Of a stretch of DNA of 36,518 nucleotides, positions 24,782 to 33,513 are shown in pieces. This DNA comes from Microcaldota archaeon. GTDB taxonomy: Archaea; Micrarchaeota; Micrarchaeia; Burarchaeales; Fermentimicrarchaeaceae. Under the pieces are notes generated by a model. It made no database searches, was not told the DNA's origin, and saw only the letters and a program-made list of their open reading frames with translations. A program made the translations under genes and the position numbers. The first letter of the stretch is position 1, and the number at the start of each line of letters is the position of its first letter. The stretch lies in the NCBI GenBank assembly GCA_013425405.1, contig JACCLF010000013.1:1-36518 (forward strand), in the 5' to 3' direction.

Positions 24782-27700
24782 ATGAAGCTTGGTAGACGAC
24801 CCTCCAATTATCTGTTCATTCTTCTGCCGCTTCTTCTTCTAACTAGCATTTCCTACGCCAGCATGGGCAGCATAACAACGTGCTTCCCCTTCTTCCTGCT
24901 CCTTGCATTCCTCATTGCTGCAATGCTAGCCCAGGGCAAAAGCCCTCTTGTGGGCTTTGACATATCGGTACGCAAACCACCTTCAGAAATCAAGTCAACT
25001 TCATACAAGGTTAAATCTTACACTTCTGGGGGCTTTGACACGGTTTCAAAGACGAGGGATATAGAAGGAGGCGGCACGCACGCCACCAGGGGAACCGGCT
25101 GGGTGGCCAATAAAGTCGCCAAGGGGCTTGGTAAAGTTGCCGGGAAAGACTGGGGAAAAGAGGGTGGCTTCACACATAACCTGTCACAAAGGGGCGGGTT
25201 ATATGCAATAACCGGCGGTAAAGCCGGAGGAGGCTACGCAGGGAATGCCGAGCGCGAGAGAAAGGCGAAAGAGCAGTATACAAGTGAGCTTAAGGGTGAG
25301 AAAAAAACGGCCAAGGAGCAAACCAATAAAAGCGTCAAGAGCCTCAGGCAGATGCTAACGACAGGCAAGGGGCTGGCCGTTGCTTATTCTGCATCAGATC
25401 CAAATAAGAAAAGGATAGAGGAATTGGAGAAAAAGAGAAAAAGCGGCATTAGGCTCTCAAATTCTGAGAGGCAGGAGCTCAGCGATCTGACGACTAAGGT
25501 TGCTGCAGGCACCATAAGCGGAATGCGGCAGGAAGTAGAGAGGCTTTCAGAGAGGGAAAGAAGCGGGAAGCTCAAACCTGCAGAGGCTAAGAAACTCAGA
25601 AGCTTGAGAACCGAGCTAACGGCTCTGGACCAGAGATACCAGCAGTTAACTACAAATCAAAAGAGGTATAGCCTGCTCTCCGAGAGAGCTGCTGAACAGG
25701 TGAAGCTTGCTGCCGCGGCGAAGGTCCACGAAAAGAGTCTGAAGGGGGAAGTAGCTGCGCTCGATGGAGTGGGCAGCGCTGCGGCCAGAGCAAAGATGGC
25801 GGCATCCCCGTTCATATTTGCGGTCGCAGGGACAGGGCTTGCGGCCAAAGCCGCATATAGATCTCTCTCCAAGGCAAACAAAAAAGAAAGGGACAAACTT
25901 AAACAAGAGCTCGGGGCTGATGCTGACAAGCCCCTGACCAGGAAAGAGATGAACAAGCTGGATAAAATTAACAAGAAGCTAAAGAATGGAGAGAAGCTAA
26001 ATGCCGATGAACGCATACTCACAAATAAAGCAAGATACCAGAATCTGAGGGACGGGAAAGGAACTATCTCTTCAATATTTAACCCCATGGGGCTGAGCAA
26101 GGGCCAGTACGCTAAAAGACTTGTAAAAGCAAACATAAGAGGAGTTGGCTTTGCAATTTGGGAAACCCCCATACCACGCTTGGGCCGGTGGATTTATGGT
26201 AAATCTGAAGCTAGGACAGAAGGGGGTCATCTAAAGAGCTTGAAGGATGCTAGTAAAATTCTAAATAACATGGATAAGCTAGATAAGTTGCGCAGAGACA
26301 TCGTGAATAGTCAATATATCTCTGTAAGTGAGAAGTACAGGAAGCTCGGGGAGCTCGACAGGATGTTTGCAGACCTCGACAGACTCGTGAGAAGAGAGGT
26401 TCCCGGGAAAAAGGGTCTCCCCATAGAGTTAAAACACGAAATAGCGAAAGGCGAAAGCAAGATGAGAAAGTCACTCGAGCATATGAAAGAGTCTCAGGAA
26501 GAGCTTAACAAGCTTTACAACCAGCGGACAAACACCAGGGAGAAACGCAGAGAAATCCGCGCTAATAAAGGCGATACTGCAGATGCAAATCGCAAGATAA
26601 AAGACCTGAATGACAAAATAATAGCCCGAAATGAAGATTTGAAGAAAAATACCGGCAAAATAAGAGAAATTGTGGAAAAAGCCGGACTCATGAGAAAAGA
26701 AGTCCAAGATACTAAAATGGGTCTTAAGTCCGCCATGTACTCTCGCACTTTCATGAGGGAACTCCAGCGCAGGACTTCCAACTTCTACGATGGTGCACCC
26801 AAGCAAAAGGCCGATGCAGAAAGGGCAGCCGCACGCAACTACGCAATGATGAAGGACTTCTACGACTCAGCTAAATCCAGTAGCATATTCGGCAAGCTGC
26901 TCAAACTTTCATTTGATCCTTTTGCCAACACGCAGAAACTGAGACAAATCGAAGACGATATGGAAAATGTCTCAAACCCGAAGCTGTCTGAAATCCAGAG
27001 GCTGAGACGTGAGCGACAGTTTACCAAAAAGCACCTGGATGATGAAATGGAAGCCCAGGCAAAGCGTGCTAAACTTCTGAAAATTTCTCCCGAGGAACTG
27101 GAAGCAAGGAGAAAACGTCTCCAAGAGCAGCTTGGAAACCTAGAAAAAGAAATTATTACTCTCAAAAAGAATAACGCCCCGCAGCAGCAGATTAAGGAGA
27201 AAGAAGCGCAGCTCAAAGCAACCACGCTAGAACTGGGGCGGAAATTCGGGTATGACCTCCTCATAGAGGATAGGAAGAAAAATCTAAAAAGAATAGATGA
27301 CAATATTAACGCACTGCTCAACTCCTTCCTCTATTCCGACGTCCTTATGTTGCAGAGGAATTTGGATAAAAGAATAAACGAGGATAACAGTGTGGAGGCA
27401 AGAAAACTCAGAAAGCTAATTGATGAAGACGAAGCAAAACTGGTCAGCCTTGAAAGAAGAATGAAGGGTATGGTGCCAACAAGCAAAGAGTACCCGAAGC
27501 GAGAAGCTGAGCGCCAGAAATTAGTTGATTCAATAGCTAAGATGGAAGAAATGAGGGTTAAGCTGGTGGCTGGACGCGATAAAGAGACAGAAAAGCTTAG
27601 GGCTCAGCTGCGTGAAGCATCCGGTCAGACAAAGCGTCTTGTTGAAAAAGAGGAAGCATCAAGGGCGAATTGGTTCAGGAAAACAATGGAAGTGATGGGA

Positions 27701-30058
27701 GACCCACGACCTGGCAGCGAAACCGGCCTGCATAGAGAACATTATGAGCTCTCTAAGCTTTTGGAGATGAGCACGGATGCAAAAATGCTGAAGAAGGAGA
27801 AAGAGAAAGGTTTCACTCCGGAAATGGTCGATTACATCAAAAAAAGACTCTCCTTTGTGAACTCCCAGCTATACATGAAAGAACGGGAAATCTCGGGAAC
27901 GCAAATGATATCCTTTGAAGAAGCTAAGAAATATGACAAAATGTTTGATGACGCCAATGCCAAAAACAATGTTTTGAATGCTTCACTGGAAGCAAAGATG
28001 CGGGAGTTGATTGTAAAATTTGACAAGCGTGAATTGGAAAACGATAGGAGACTTGGCTGGAATGCAGAAGTTGAGAAGCTCAAGGGAATTATAGAAGAAC
28101 ACAAAAATAAACTCAAAGACGTATCCAAGAATATGGGCATTCCAAATGCTTTTAGTGAAATGCAATTCCAAATAAACGAAACACGCAGGGGATGGAATGA
28201 AAAAATAGGCGAAGTGAACGAGAAAATACTCAAAACAAACGAAGAGATTCTGAAAGCATCCGGCCGTGGGGACAAGGCGCAAGTTTCAATACTAAACGAT
28301 TCACTGCAATTGCTTGAAGAGCAGAAGCAGCGCCACATTATTGATGCAGATGCAGAAATAAGCAGAGTTGGAGAGAAATTGAAACAGGACTTCCAGAAAA
28401 AAACAGGCTTAGATTTTGAGGATTACAAAAGAGAGCGCGAAGACTTCTCAAACAAAGAGGAAGAATGTACCGAAACTGCACTGAAGCACAGGTGGGCAAT
28501 GCTCATGATGAGAAAGGATTACATCGAAAATCTCATAGCCCCTGCAGAAGAGCTTGCCGAGCATAGAGGCAAGAAACCAGGAGAGTTTGATAAAGAAATG
28601 TACAGGAAAAATCTTATAGACCGCCTTATTGCAGATGATACAAAGGCGGAACTGCAAGTGCTAGAGGACAAGTACGGGAGCAAACAGCTGGAGAGAGAGG
28701 CGAGGGCGCTGGCGGATAAAGGCGAGTACATAACCGGGGCTTCCCGAGTTTTCACGGAATCCCAAAAGATTCTGAAAGTATACGAAGAAGAAATGAAGGA
28801 GAATAAGAAAAACCTGCGTGAAGTACTCAAAGAAATGCCTGAAATAAAAAAGGAGATAAAACACCTGAATGAGGAAAAGTCAGAACTCGCTAAAGATCCA
28901 ACTAAGGCTTCGGAGTATAAAGAGATTGAGGATACTCTAAACACCTTGAATAATAAACTGCCAGAAGCTCAGAGAAAGTTCAATGATAGCTACAATGAGT
29001 GGAGGGATAGAAATAAAGAATTCGATTTAATTTTCGAGCCGGAGAAATACCGTGAACTGCGAAGACCCGGCAGCGAGAGGGTAGAAGAGAAACACTTCAT
29101 GGACTTTAGACATGATTTGGAGAACAGAATCTACGGCGGGAGATTTTCGCGTTTTTCAGGAGTTGCCTCAAAGTTAGCTACAGCGGAGGAATCCGCCTTC
29201 AAGCATGGCGGGAAGGTTCTTGGCGCAGCCGCAGTTCTGGCACCCCTTGCAATACCCTTTGTAGGGCCGGTTGCATTCCTGGTGAGCGGAGGTGCTGCGA
29301 CTGGGTACATCGCTAAGACGATACTGCGAAAAAGAGAGGAATGGATAGATCACGGCTACGCCGATTCGGGTGGTCTCGGCATTATTGCCCGCGATGCATA
29401 CCACGCTGGCAGGCTGGCATCGCATTTCACAGGCAGGGGTTCGGGCAGGCTACCGACAACCTGGACTGCTGCGTGGGCAAGCCAGACGACCGTTTCAGAG
29501 TACATCACCAGAGGCTTCCGCGTAAACAGGTACGGCGAGGTGAAGCCAGATAAGGAAAAGCTGTCTATTCCCGATGAAGGACTTCCATGGTTCATAAAGA
29601 TTGCAAAAGCACCGATTGACTCCATCGGTTCGACCATTGCCGCCCGCGTCAGGAAACTTACGCTCCAGACGGAGTACCATACGGAATCAGATAAGCTAGC
29701 GCTTTACATCTTGGAGAACCCATCCGTAATACCTGAGGCGGAGAAGAGAATAACCTACCAGTATGCCCAGATGTTCGGTTCCGTAGAGCCTTTGCTTCAC
29801 CCCAAAGCAGCTTGGGAAATGATGGAATACAATATAGCTACGCCATTCCCTGAGTACTCAAAAAATATAATAGTTGTCAAAAAGTACTCGCCTGGGACGG
29901 CACTCTTGAGAGCGCAGGTTGAAGCATATAAATTCCAGAGAGCACAAAATCAAAGGGGGGCTAGGGGTTTGGGCCCGAAGGAAATGATAGACAATGCCTT
30001 CAACAAGAGTATGTATCGTTGGAATGAAACGCGTGAATTGAGAAGAGAAAGATTCTAA
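24782..30058 (+). CDS. Giant 1758-residue coiled-coil membrane protein
   Basis: The N-terminus carries two hydrophobic segments (about 9-27 and 31-51), then a Gly/Lys-rich stretch. About 1300 residues of Lys/Glu/Arg-rich heptad sequence follow (about 150-1460), containing few prolines. Short hydrophobic patches interrupt it near 340-360 (SPFIFAVAGTGLAAKA) and again at 1478-1515 (VLAPLAIPFVGPVAFLVSGG), which look membrane-active. The last 200 residues are globular. It starts nine bases after the giant surface gene behind AGGT, so the two are probably co-transcribed. The long coiled coil should lie in the cytoplasm, anchored at both ends, and could act as a cytoskeleton-like scaffold, a tether or a secreted effector. 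Colicin- or toxin-like ideas cannot be tested here. No family is recognised. Confidence 0.8.
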   Translation: MKLGRRPSNYLFILLPLLLLTSISYASMGSITTCFPFFLLLAFLIAAMLAQGKSPLVGFDISVRKPPSEIKSTSYKVKSYTSGGFDTVSKTRDIEGGGTHATRGTGWVANKVAKGLGKVAGKDWGKEGGFTHNLSQRGGLYAITGGKAGGGYAGNAERERKAKEQYTSELKGEKKTAKEQTNKSVKSLRQMLTTGKGLAVAYSASDPNKKRIEELEKKRKSGIRLSNSERQELSDLTTKVAAGTISGMRQEVERLSERERSGKLKPAEAKKLRSLRTELTALDQRYQQLTTNQKRYSLLSERAAEQVKLAAAAKVHEKSLKGEVAALDGVGSAAARAKMAASPFIFAVAGTGLAAKAAYRSLSKANKKERDKLKQELGADADKPLTRKEMNKLDKINKKLKNGEKLNADERILTNKARYQNLRDGKGTISSIFNPMGLSKGQYAKRLVKANIRGVGFAIWETPIPRLGRWIYGKSEARTEGGHLKSLKDASKILNNMDKLDKLRRDIVNSQYISVSEKYRKLGELDRMFADLDRLVRREVPGKKGLPIELKHEIAKGESKMRKSLEHMKESQEELNKLYNQRTNTREKRREIRANKGDTADANRKIKDLNDKIIARNEDLKKNTGKIREIVEKAGLMRKEVQDTKMGLKSAMYSRTFMRELQRRTSNFYDGAPKQKADAERAAARNYAMMKDFYDSAKSSSIFGKLLKLSFDPFANTQKLRQIEDDMENVSNPKLSEIQRLRRERQFTKKHLDDEMEAQAKRAKLLKISPEELEARRKRLQEQLGNLEKEIITLKKNNAPQQQIKEKEAQLKATTLELGRKFGYDLLIEDRKKNLKRIDDNINALLNSFLYSDVLMLQRNLDKRINEDNSVEARKLRKLIDEDEAKLVSLERRMKGMVPTSKEYPKREAERQKLVDSIAKMEEMRVKLVAGRDKETEKLRAQLREASGQTKRLVEKEEASRANWFRKTMEVMGDPRPGSETGLHREHYELSKLLEMSTDAKMLKKEKEKGFTPEMVDYIKKRLSFVNSQLYMKEREISGTQMISFEEAKKYDKMFDDANAKNNVLNASLEAKMRELIVKFDKRELENDRRLGWNAEVEKLKGIIEEHKNKLKDVSKNMGIPNAFSEMQFQINETRRGWNEKIGEVNEKILKTNEEILKASGRGDKAQVSILNDSLQLLEEQKQRHIIDADAEISRVGEKLKQDFQKKTGLDFEDYKREREDFSNKEEECTETALKHRWAMLMMRKDYIENLIAPAEELAEHRGKKPGEFDKEMYRKNLIDRLIADDTKAELQVLEDKYGSKQLEREARALADKGEYITGASRVFTESQKILKVYEEEMKENKKNLREVLKEMPEIKKEIKHLNEEKSELAKDPTKASEYKEIEDTLNTLNNKLPEAQRKFNDSYNEWRDRNKEFDLIFEPEKYRELRRPGSERVEEKHFMDFRHDLENRIYGGRFSRFSGVASKLATAEESAFKHGGKVLGAAAVLAPLAIPFVGPVAFLVSGGAATGYIAKTILRKREEWIDHGYADSGGLGIIARDAYHAGRLASHFTGRGSGRLPTTWTAAWASQTTVSEYITRGFRVNRYGEVKPDKEKLSIPDEGLPWFIKIAKAPIDSIGSTIAARVRKLTLQTEYHTESDKLALYILENPSVIPEAEKRITYQYAQMFGSVEPLLHPKAAWEMMEYNIATPFPEYSKNIIVVKKYSPGTALLRAQVEAYKFQRAQNQRGARGLGPKEMIDNAFNKSMYRWNETRELRRERF

Positions 30059-30079
30059 CAGAAGGAGAGGTAGGGGTAT

Positions 30080-30463
30080 ATGACGAATGATTATATGCGC
30101 TCAGTGATGAAAAAAAAGCTGAGAAGGTTCATAGACTATACCAAGCTTATGCTTGCCGCAAGGAACCCCTCAACCCTTTACGATGCGCACGAAATATCCG
30201 AGATAACCATCAGAAAGCTGAAGTTCGAGCTGGAGCTAAACTCAATTCTTCTTGAGGAAGCAAAGAACAACGGCGAGAAAGAGAAGCTTGACGAAGAGAG
30301 GAAGGAGCTGCGGGATACTCTTGCTCTGGAGCTTGCCGATGGAGTTGAAATTCTTAGTACCATTGCGGCGAATCTTAGGCTGGATGGCAGGGAGGAACTT
30401 GCTAGGCAGTTTGAGATTCTTAGAGACATAAGGGAGAGCGAGCTGAATGATCTCAACGGCTAG
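30080..30463 (+). CDS. Small helical protein, unknown function
   Basis: The 127-residue product is nearly all alpha-helical by composition: Lys/Arg-rich at the start (MKKKLRRFIDYTKLML), then Leu/Glu-rich heptads (KLKFELELNSILLEEAKN, ILRDIRESELNDLNG). No TM segment, signal or known motif is seen. It follows the coiled-coil giant after 21 bases, behind GGAGAGGTAGGGG, and is probably in the same transcript. It may be a partner of that protein's coiled-coil region. Confidence 0.65.
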   Translation: MTNDYMRSVMKKKLRRFIDYTKLMLAARNPSTLYDAHEISEITIRKLKFELELNSILLEEAKNNGEKEKLDEERKELRDTLALELADGVEILSTIAANLRLDGREELARQFEILRDIRESELNDLNG

Positions 30464-30482
30464 AATGCACGAGTCTCCAGAA

Positions 30483-30543
30483 AGATATTTATTACCGCAA
30501 GTGCATAAATTTAACCTAATTATATATAATATGGTGCTGAAAA
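30483..30543 (+). promoter_or_regulatory. AT-rich promoter region with TATA candidates and GGTG site
   Basis: CATAAATTTA at 30504-30513 is the best-placed TATA candidate (start site near 30530), with other AT boxes at 30483-30493 and 30520-30530. GGTG at 30533-30536 lies seven bases before ATG 30544. An earlier ATG at 30531 is out of frame with the gene. Confidence 0.4.
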
Positions 30544-31047
30544 ATGAGTCCCCAGCAAGCATTGCTTGAGCCTCCTGAGAAGGTGACGGATTCTCAGAAA
30601 ATGTTCGCAGAGCTATACAAAACCATGTCATCCATAAACCAGGAGCTGGGCCCTCTTCAGAAAAAGGTTCTTGGGTTTGAGGAGAACCTTAAGGCAGGGA
30701 GGATATCCCGTTCTGAGGCAGAGCTTCTGAAAAAGGATATGGGCAGGGTTCTTGTGCTGTACGAAGAGCTAGACAAAGCAACCAAGGGCATACACGAGCT
30801 CAGGAAGCAGCTCCCTCCTGAGACGGTGCAGGATGAGCTGAAAGCACTCAACCACTCCCTGGCGGATGTCTATGCCGAATGGACGAAAACATTCATGAAA
30901 AAACAGGGGAGCAGGACTGACGAGGAGAGAAGAGGTTACGATGAGAAAATGGAAGGGCTTGTTTTTGCCGAGCAGAAGCTACTTGAGTTTAAAGAGGGGA
31001 GAGAGGCTGGCAAGAATCCCGACCTCTCAAAGCACAGGCTCGACTGA
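30544..31047 (+). CDS. Cytoplasmic coiled-coil protein, unknown function
   Basis: The 167-residue product has three helical heptad regions (about 17-55, 58-90 and 93-150), for example LGPLQKKVLGFEENLKAG and ELLKKDMGRVLVLYEELD. There is no TM helix, Cys or catalytic motif. It has its own promoter region, unlike most genes of the cluster, and is convergent with the second ATPase gene, with five bases between the two stops. It could be a structural adaptor for the large coiled-coil protein upstream. No family is recognised. Confidence 0.65.
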   Translation: MSPQQALLEPPEKVTDSQKMFAELYKTMSSINQELGPLQKKVLGFEENLKAGRISRSEAELLKKDMGRVLVLYEELDKATKGIHELRKQLPPETVQDELKALNHSLADVYAEWTKTFMKKQGSRTDEERRGYDEKMEGLVFAEQKLLEFKEGREAGKNPDLSKHRLD

Positions 31048-31052
31048 CCTCT

Positions 31053-32246
31053 TCATACGGGCATTATTCTTACAACCACCGGCTCCATCTCATTTGAGGT
31101 GAGAACTATGCACTCAAACTGCTTCAGGTTTCTTATGGCCTTACCTACCACATCCCTCCGGTCGTAGTCGTTCCCTCCTGCAATGAGATTAGTGATGTAA
31201 TCGTGCTCCTCTGGCTCCCTCTGGTAGAATGCAAATGCAACCGCAGAGTTTGCAATTATGGACCTGTCAAGGCTCTTGGCCATCTGGTTGCTTGTTATTA
31301 TTCCCAGCCCATACTTCCTGCCCTCCGAGACTAGCCTGCCAGGGAGTGAGAGTTCCCCCGGACTGCTTATGCATACTCTGTGCGCCTCGTCTATCACTGC
31401 AAACAACCTCAGCCGGTGTGTGAGCTTCTGGCTCAGCATGTGGGTGTAGAGCTTCCTAAGAAAAGTCTCAATGAAAAGAGCCTGCGCCTCGCTGCTCCCC
31501 AACTCTGCTATGCTGAAATCATTCAGCCCTTCTAGAATTGTGCTGAAGGGAAGGGTCGTCTTAGCAGAGAATACATCCCCCCTCATGAGCGGGTAGAGCC
31601 TCTTGCTGAGGCCTGAGTAGCCCTGCCTTCCATGCCCCCTTCCCATTGACTCATTTATGCAGTCGTAGACATCCTGCATTGTGGGGGGTTCATTGCACCA
31701 GCTTCCCTGCCCTGCCTGCGTTATGCCCCTGCGCTCATATGCTCTCTCTGCAGAGGCTAGCAGGCTGTAAGCCTGTATATCTCCCAGCTTCAAAATCCTC
31801 TTAAGCATTGTTACGTTTTCAGATATTCTCTCAGCCGGACTCGCACCATCAAGCTCCCACATGTTTATGCTGGACTCCTTCGGGGAATGCACTTTTCCTC
31901 CAAGTTCCAGTGCAAAATCCACGTATTCTGAGTGAACGTCGAATATGCTCACGGGGAGCTTGAGCTTCTCCCTTATACCCCTTACCAACTTCTTACAGAG
32001 GGTGGACTTCCCGTACCCGCTCATACCGGATATGTTCACATGTGGGTTTGCCTCTGAGTTGAAGTCAATGGAAAACCTCCCTCCAGTCCCTCTCCAGACC
32101 CATTTTGTGATTGGCTTGAGTCTCACAAAAGGATGGTATTCGGTTATGTATGATTTTCTCAAAAAAGCAAGCTCGCAAATTTTCTCGCCAACATCAACAA
32201 CTCCGGAATCAGATTTTTTCATAACTCCCAGAATATTTCCAAACAT
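31053..32246 (-). CDS. Second HerA/VirB4-family ATPase
   Basis: This 397-residue protein is read from the ATG at 32246, behind a strong GGAGGTGG; three further upstream codons are in frame but overlap that site. Walker A is GMSGYGKST (74-82). SIFDVHSEYVD (100-110) matches the HerA/VirB4 strand after the P-loop. Walker B is LFAVIDEAH (281-289) with Asp286 and Glu287, and SEGRKYGLGIITSNQ (307-321) is the conserved arginine/sensor motif. No TM helix is present. It is shorter than, and clearly distinct from, the + strand ATPase, so it is not a recent duplicate. It could be a coupling-type ATPase (VirD4 role) or a DNA-handling HerA relative. Known HerA systems pair with NurA, which is not visible here. 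Confidence 0.82.
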   Translation of the reverse strand: MFGNILGVMKKSDSGVVDVGEKICELAFLRKSYITEYHPFVRLKPITKWVWRGTGGRFSIDFNSEANPHVNISGMSGYGKSTLCKKLVRGIREKLKLPVSIFDVHSEYVDFALELGGKVHSPKESSINMWELDGASPAERISENVTMLKRILKLGDIQAYSLLASAERAYERRGITQAGQGSWCNEPPTMQDVYDCINESMGRGHGRQGYSGLSKRLYPLMRGDVFSAKTTLPFSTILEGLNDFSIAELGSSEAQALFIETFLRKLYTHMLSQKLTHRLRLFAVIDEAHRVCISSPGELSLPGRLVSEGRKYGLGIITSNQMAKSLDRSIIANSAVAFAFYQREPEEHDYITNLIAGGNDYDRRDVVGKAIRNLKQFECIVLTSNEMEPVVVRIMPV

Positions 32247-32376
32247 TTTAACCACCTCCAGCTCTGCTGGAAAAGATTACAAACAGGAAAAAACAAATAA
32301 AAATGGGCGGAGTCAAAAGGTTATAAGAAACCTCCGGATTTCGGGGTACCTTGTGTTTCCTCTGCCCTTCTGCTCC

Positions 32377-32649
32377 TCACTCCTTCAGCACCTTCTTCTT
32401 TATCCTCTTCTCTGCTGTCTCCTCCTCAATCGCTTCTGTGTAGCCATTCTGCTCCTCCTCCCAAAGCTCCTCGTCCCAATTGTCATCATACTGGTCGTCT
32501 GCCGCATTGTACTCTGCCTCCCCTTGCTCTTCCTCCAGCTGTGCATCCTTCATGTCCTCCCAGCATTCGCCTTCCTCCTCGTCTTTCTTTTCGTTCATCT
32601 TCTTCCAGTACTCCCACAGCCTCTCATCCTCCTCCTCAAAAGTCTCCAT
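32377..32649 (-). CDS. Very acidic 90-residue protein
   Basis: The product is about 40 percent Glu and Asp with scattered Trp and Tyr (ERLWEYWKKMNEKKDEEEG, DDNWDEELWEEEQNGYTE) and a basic tail (EKRIKKKVLKE). Initiation is supported by GGTGGGG just before the ATG. It is probably soluble and largely disordered or a simple helix; no domain is known. It lies about 130 bases upstream of the second ATPase on the same strand. Acidic proteins of this kind can mimic DNA or act as chaperones, but nothing here proves either. Confidence 0.55.
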   Translation of the reverse strand: METFEEEDERLWEYWKKMNEKKDEEEGECWEDMKDAQLEEEQGEAEYNAADDQYDDNWDEELWEEEQNGYTEAIEEETAEKRIKKKVLKE

Positions 32650-32775
32650 ATCCCCACCCGGTGTTTCATCCGCTGTTCAAAGAACATTCGGAGAATAGGG
32701 CGACCCTCATAGCACACGCTCAGGACTACCCGGAGCACGGCTCACGCTAGGGAATTTTAGCTCGCAAGAATCAGC

Positions 32776-32970
32776 TCAGTTAAACGCGAATTGCTCTCCC
32801 CAAGCGCCCATGCCCTTCCTCGCGGAGCGCTCGCTCACAAGCAGGAAGCAGAGATCGCAGTACTCATTCCCATCCAAAAATATGCCTTCCCAGCGCTCAA
32901 GCTTCCTGAAGCATCTGGCGCATCTTCTGCCTGCTTCACTTTCGTAGTAGCACTCGCCGCACATCCTCAT
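32776..32970 (-). CDS. Small zinc-ribbon-like protein
   Basis: The 64-residue product carries three CxxC pairs (CGEC, CARC and CDLC), a typical pattern for one or two zinc sites, with an intervening Arg/Lys-rich helix. The chosen start, ATG 32970, overlaps the stop of the gene upstream by ATGA, which implies translational coupling. A longer version from 32982 lies inside that gene. Such proteins in archaea often bind nucleic acid or partner proteins. No specific family is recognised. Confidence 0.6.
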   Translation of the reverse strand: MRMCGECYYESEAGRRCARCFRKLERWEGIFLDGNEYCDLCFLLVSERSARKGMGAWGEQFAFN

Positions 32971-33083
32971 CCGCTGAACCATGCAGTCTCATAATGCCCC
33001 ACATACCTTCCGCAGACGATGCAGTGAAATCCCTCAAACTGCGCCATCAACTTCGCTCCGCATTCTGGTTGGCTGCTCTTCAT
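32967..33083 (-). CDS. Tiny Cys-containing protein, 38 residues
   Basis: Translated from the ATG at 33083, the product has CIVC, one more Cys at position 8, and the ending YETAWFSG. It is very short but is preceded by GGGAGGTGG at ideal spacing, one of the strongest ribosome sites in the window, and it overlaps the following zinc-ribbon gene. The CxxC plus a lone Cys could be half of a zinc site completed by a partner, perhaps that neighbour. It heads the minus-strand group that also contains the acidic protein and the ATPase. Confidence 0.5.
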   Translation of the reverse strand: MKSSQPECGAKLMAQFEGFHCIVCGRYVGHYETAWFSG

Positions 33084-33390
33084 TATACCACCTCCCAGAC
33101 ATGCGAAAAACTCGCTAGAAAAAAATAAAATGGCGCAAAAACCTCGTAGAACAAGATAAATAAGCTACGCTACAGACAAATAGCTTCCAAACCCACCTTC
33201 CGGCGGATTTCACCCACTCTGCACGGTATTCATCAACGGACAATGACGCCCGGAGATAAGCCCAGTGCGGGCTTAAGCCTGCCTTGCGGCAGATTCAATT
33301 TATTTTCAGTGATAAAGAAATAGCTGAAGCGGGTATATAAAACTAACACCCTGAGCGGTTTTGCTCCTGAAATCCTGTTGCTCCTAAAGC

Positions 33391-33495
33391 CAAAGTTTTC
33401 CTGCGTTGTAGCGTAATTCAAAAATTACGAGGTAAATAAAAAAAGCAAAAAATAAGCTCTCTGAGGGAGTTGTGCTACAACGCAAAGTTTTCCTG
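33391..33495. repeat. 13-bp direct repeat and 10-bp inverted repeat
   Basis: CAAAGTTTTCCTG occurs at 33391-33403 and again at 33483-33495. Adjacent to these, GCGTTGTAGC (33403-33412) and GCTACAACGC (33474-33483) are exact inverted copies. Between them, GTAATT/AATTAC (33413-33428) forms a small palindrome. The arrangement lies just upstream of the 731-residue protein gene. Confidence 0.65.
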
Positions 33496-33499
33496 TGTG

Positions 33500-33507
33500 T
33501 TTAAATA
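33500..33507 (+). promoter_or_regulatory. TATA box TTTAAATA
   Basis: A near-consensus archaeal TATA box ends only six bases before ATG 33514. At usual spacing transcription would begin near 33530, downstream of that ATG, which favours the next in-frame ATG at 33541 as the true start. Confidence 0.45.
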
Positions 33508-33513
33508 CTCAAA

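Larger units (their letters stand above)
33084..33513. other. Structured noncoding region between divergent genes
   Basis: No credible gene is seen. The left part is AT-rich and could hold the promoter of the minus-strand group (T/A-rich box near 33120-33130) and one facing right (AGATAAATA at 33154-33162). Positions 33258-33292 form two consecutive hairpins: AAGCCC/GGGCTT with a five-base loop, then CTGCC/GGCAG with a four-base loop. A T-rich stretch follows, resembling the end of a structured transcript on the + strand. The right part holds direct and inverted repeats described separately. Confidence 0.4.

Noticed and set aside
31945-32712. 255-residue open frame on the + strand
   Set aside because: It lies opposite the second ATPase and the acidic gene, both with ribosome sites and clear motifs. 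Its Leu/Pro-rich translation is the usual antisense artefact of Glu/Lys-rich genes.
33180-33310. tRNA gene in the hairpin region
   Set aside because: No cloverleaf with T-loop and anticodon stem can be drawn.
33233-33421. 62-residue minus-strand frame
   Set aside because: It starts at TTG without a ribosome site and runs through hairpins and repeats, so it is better explained as noncoding.
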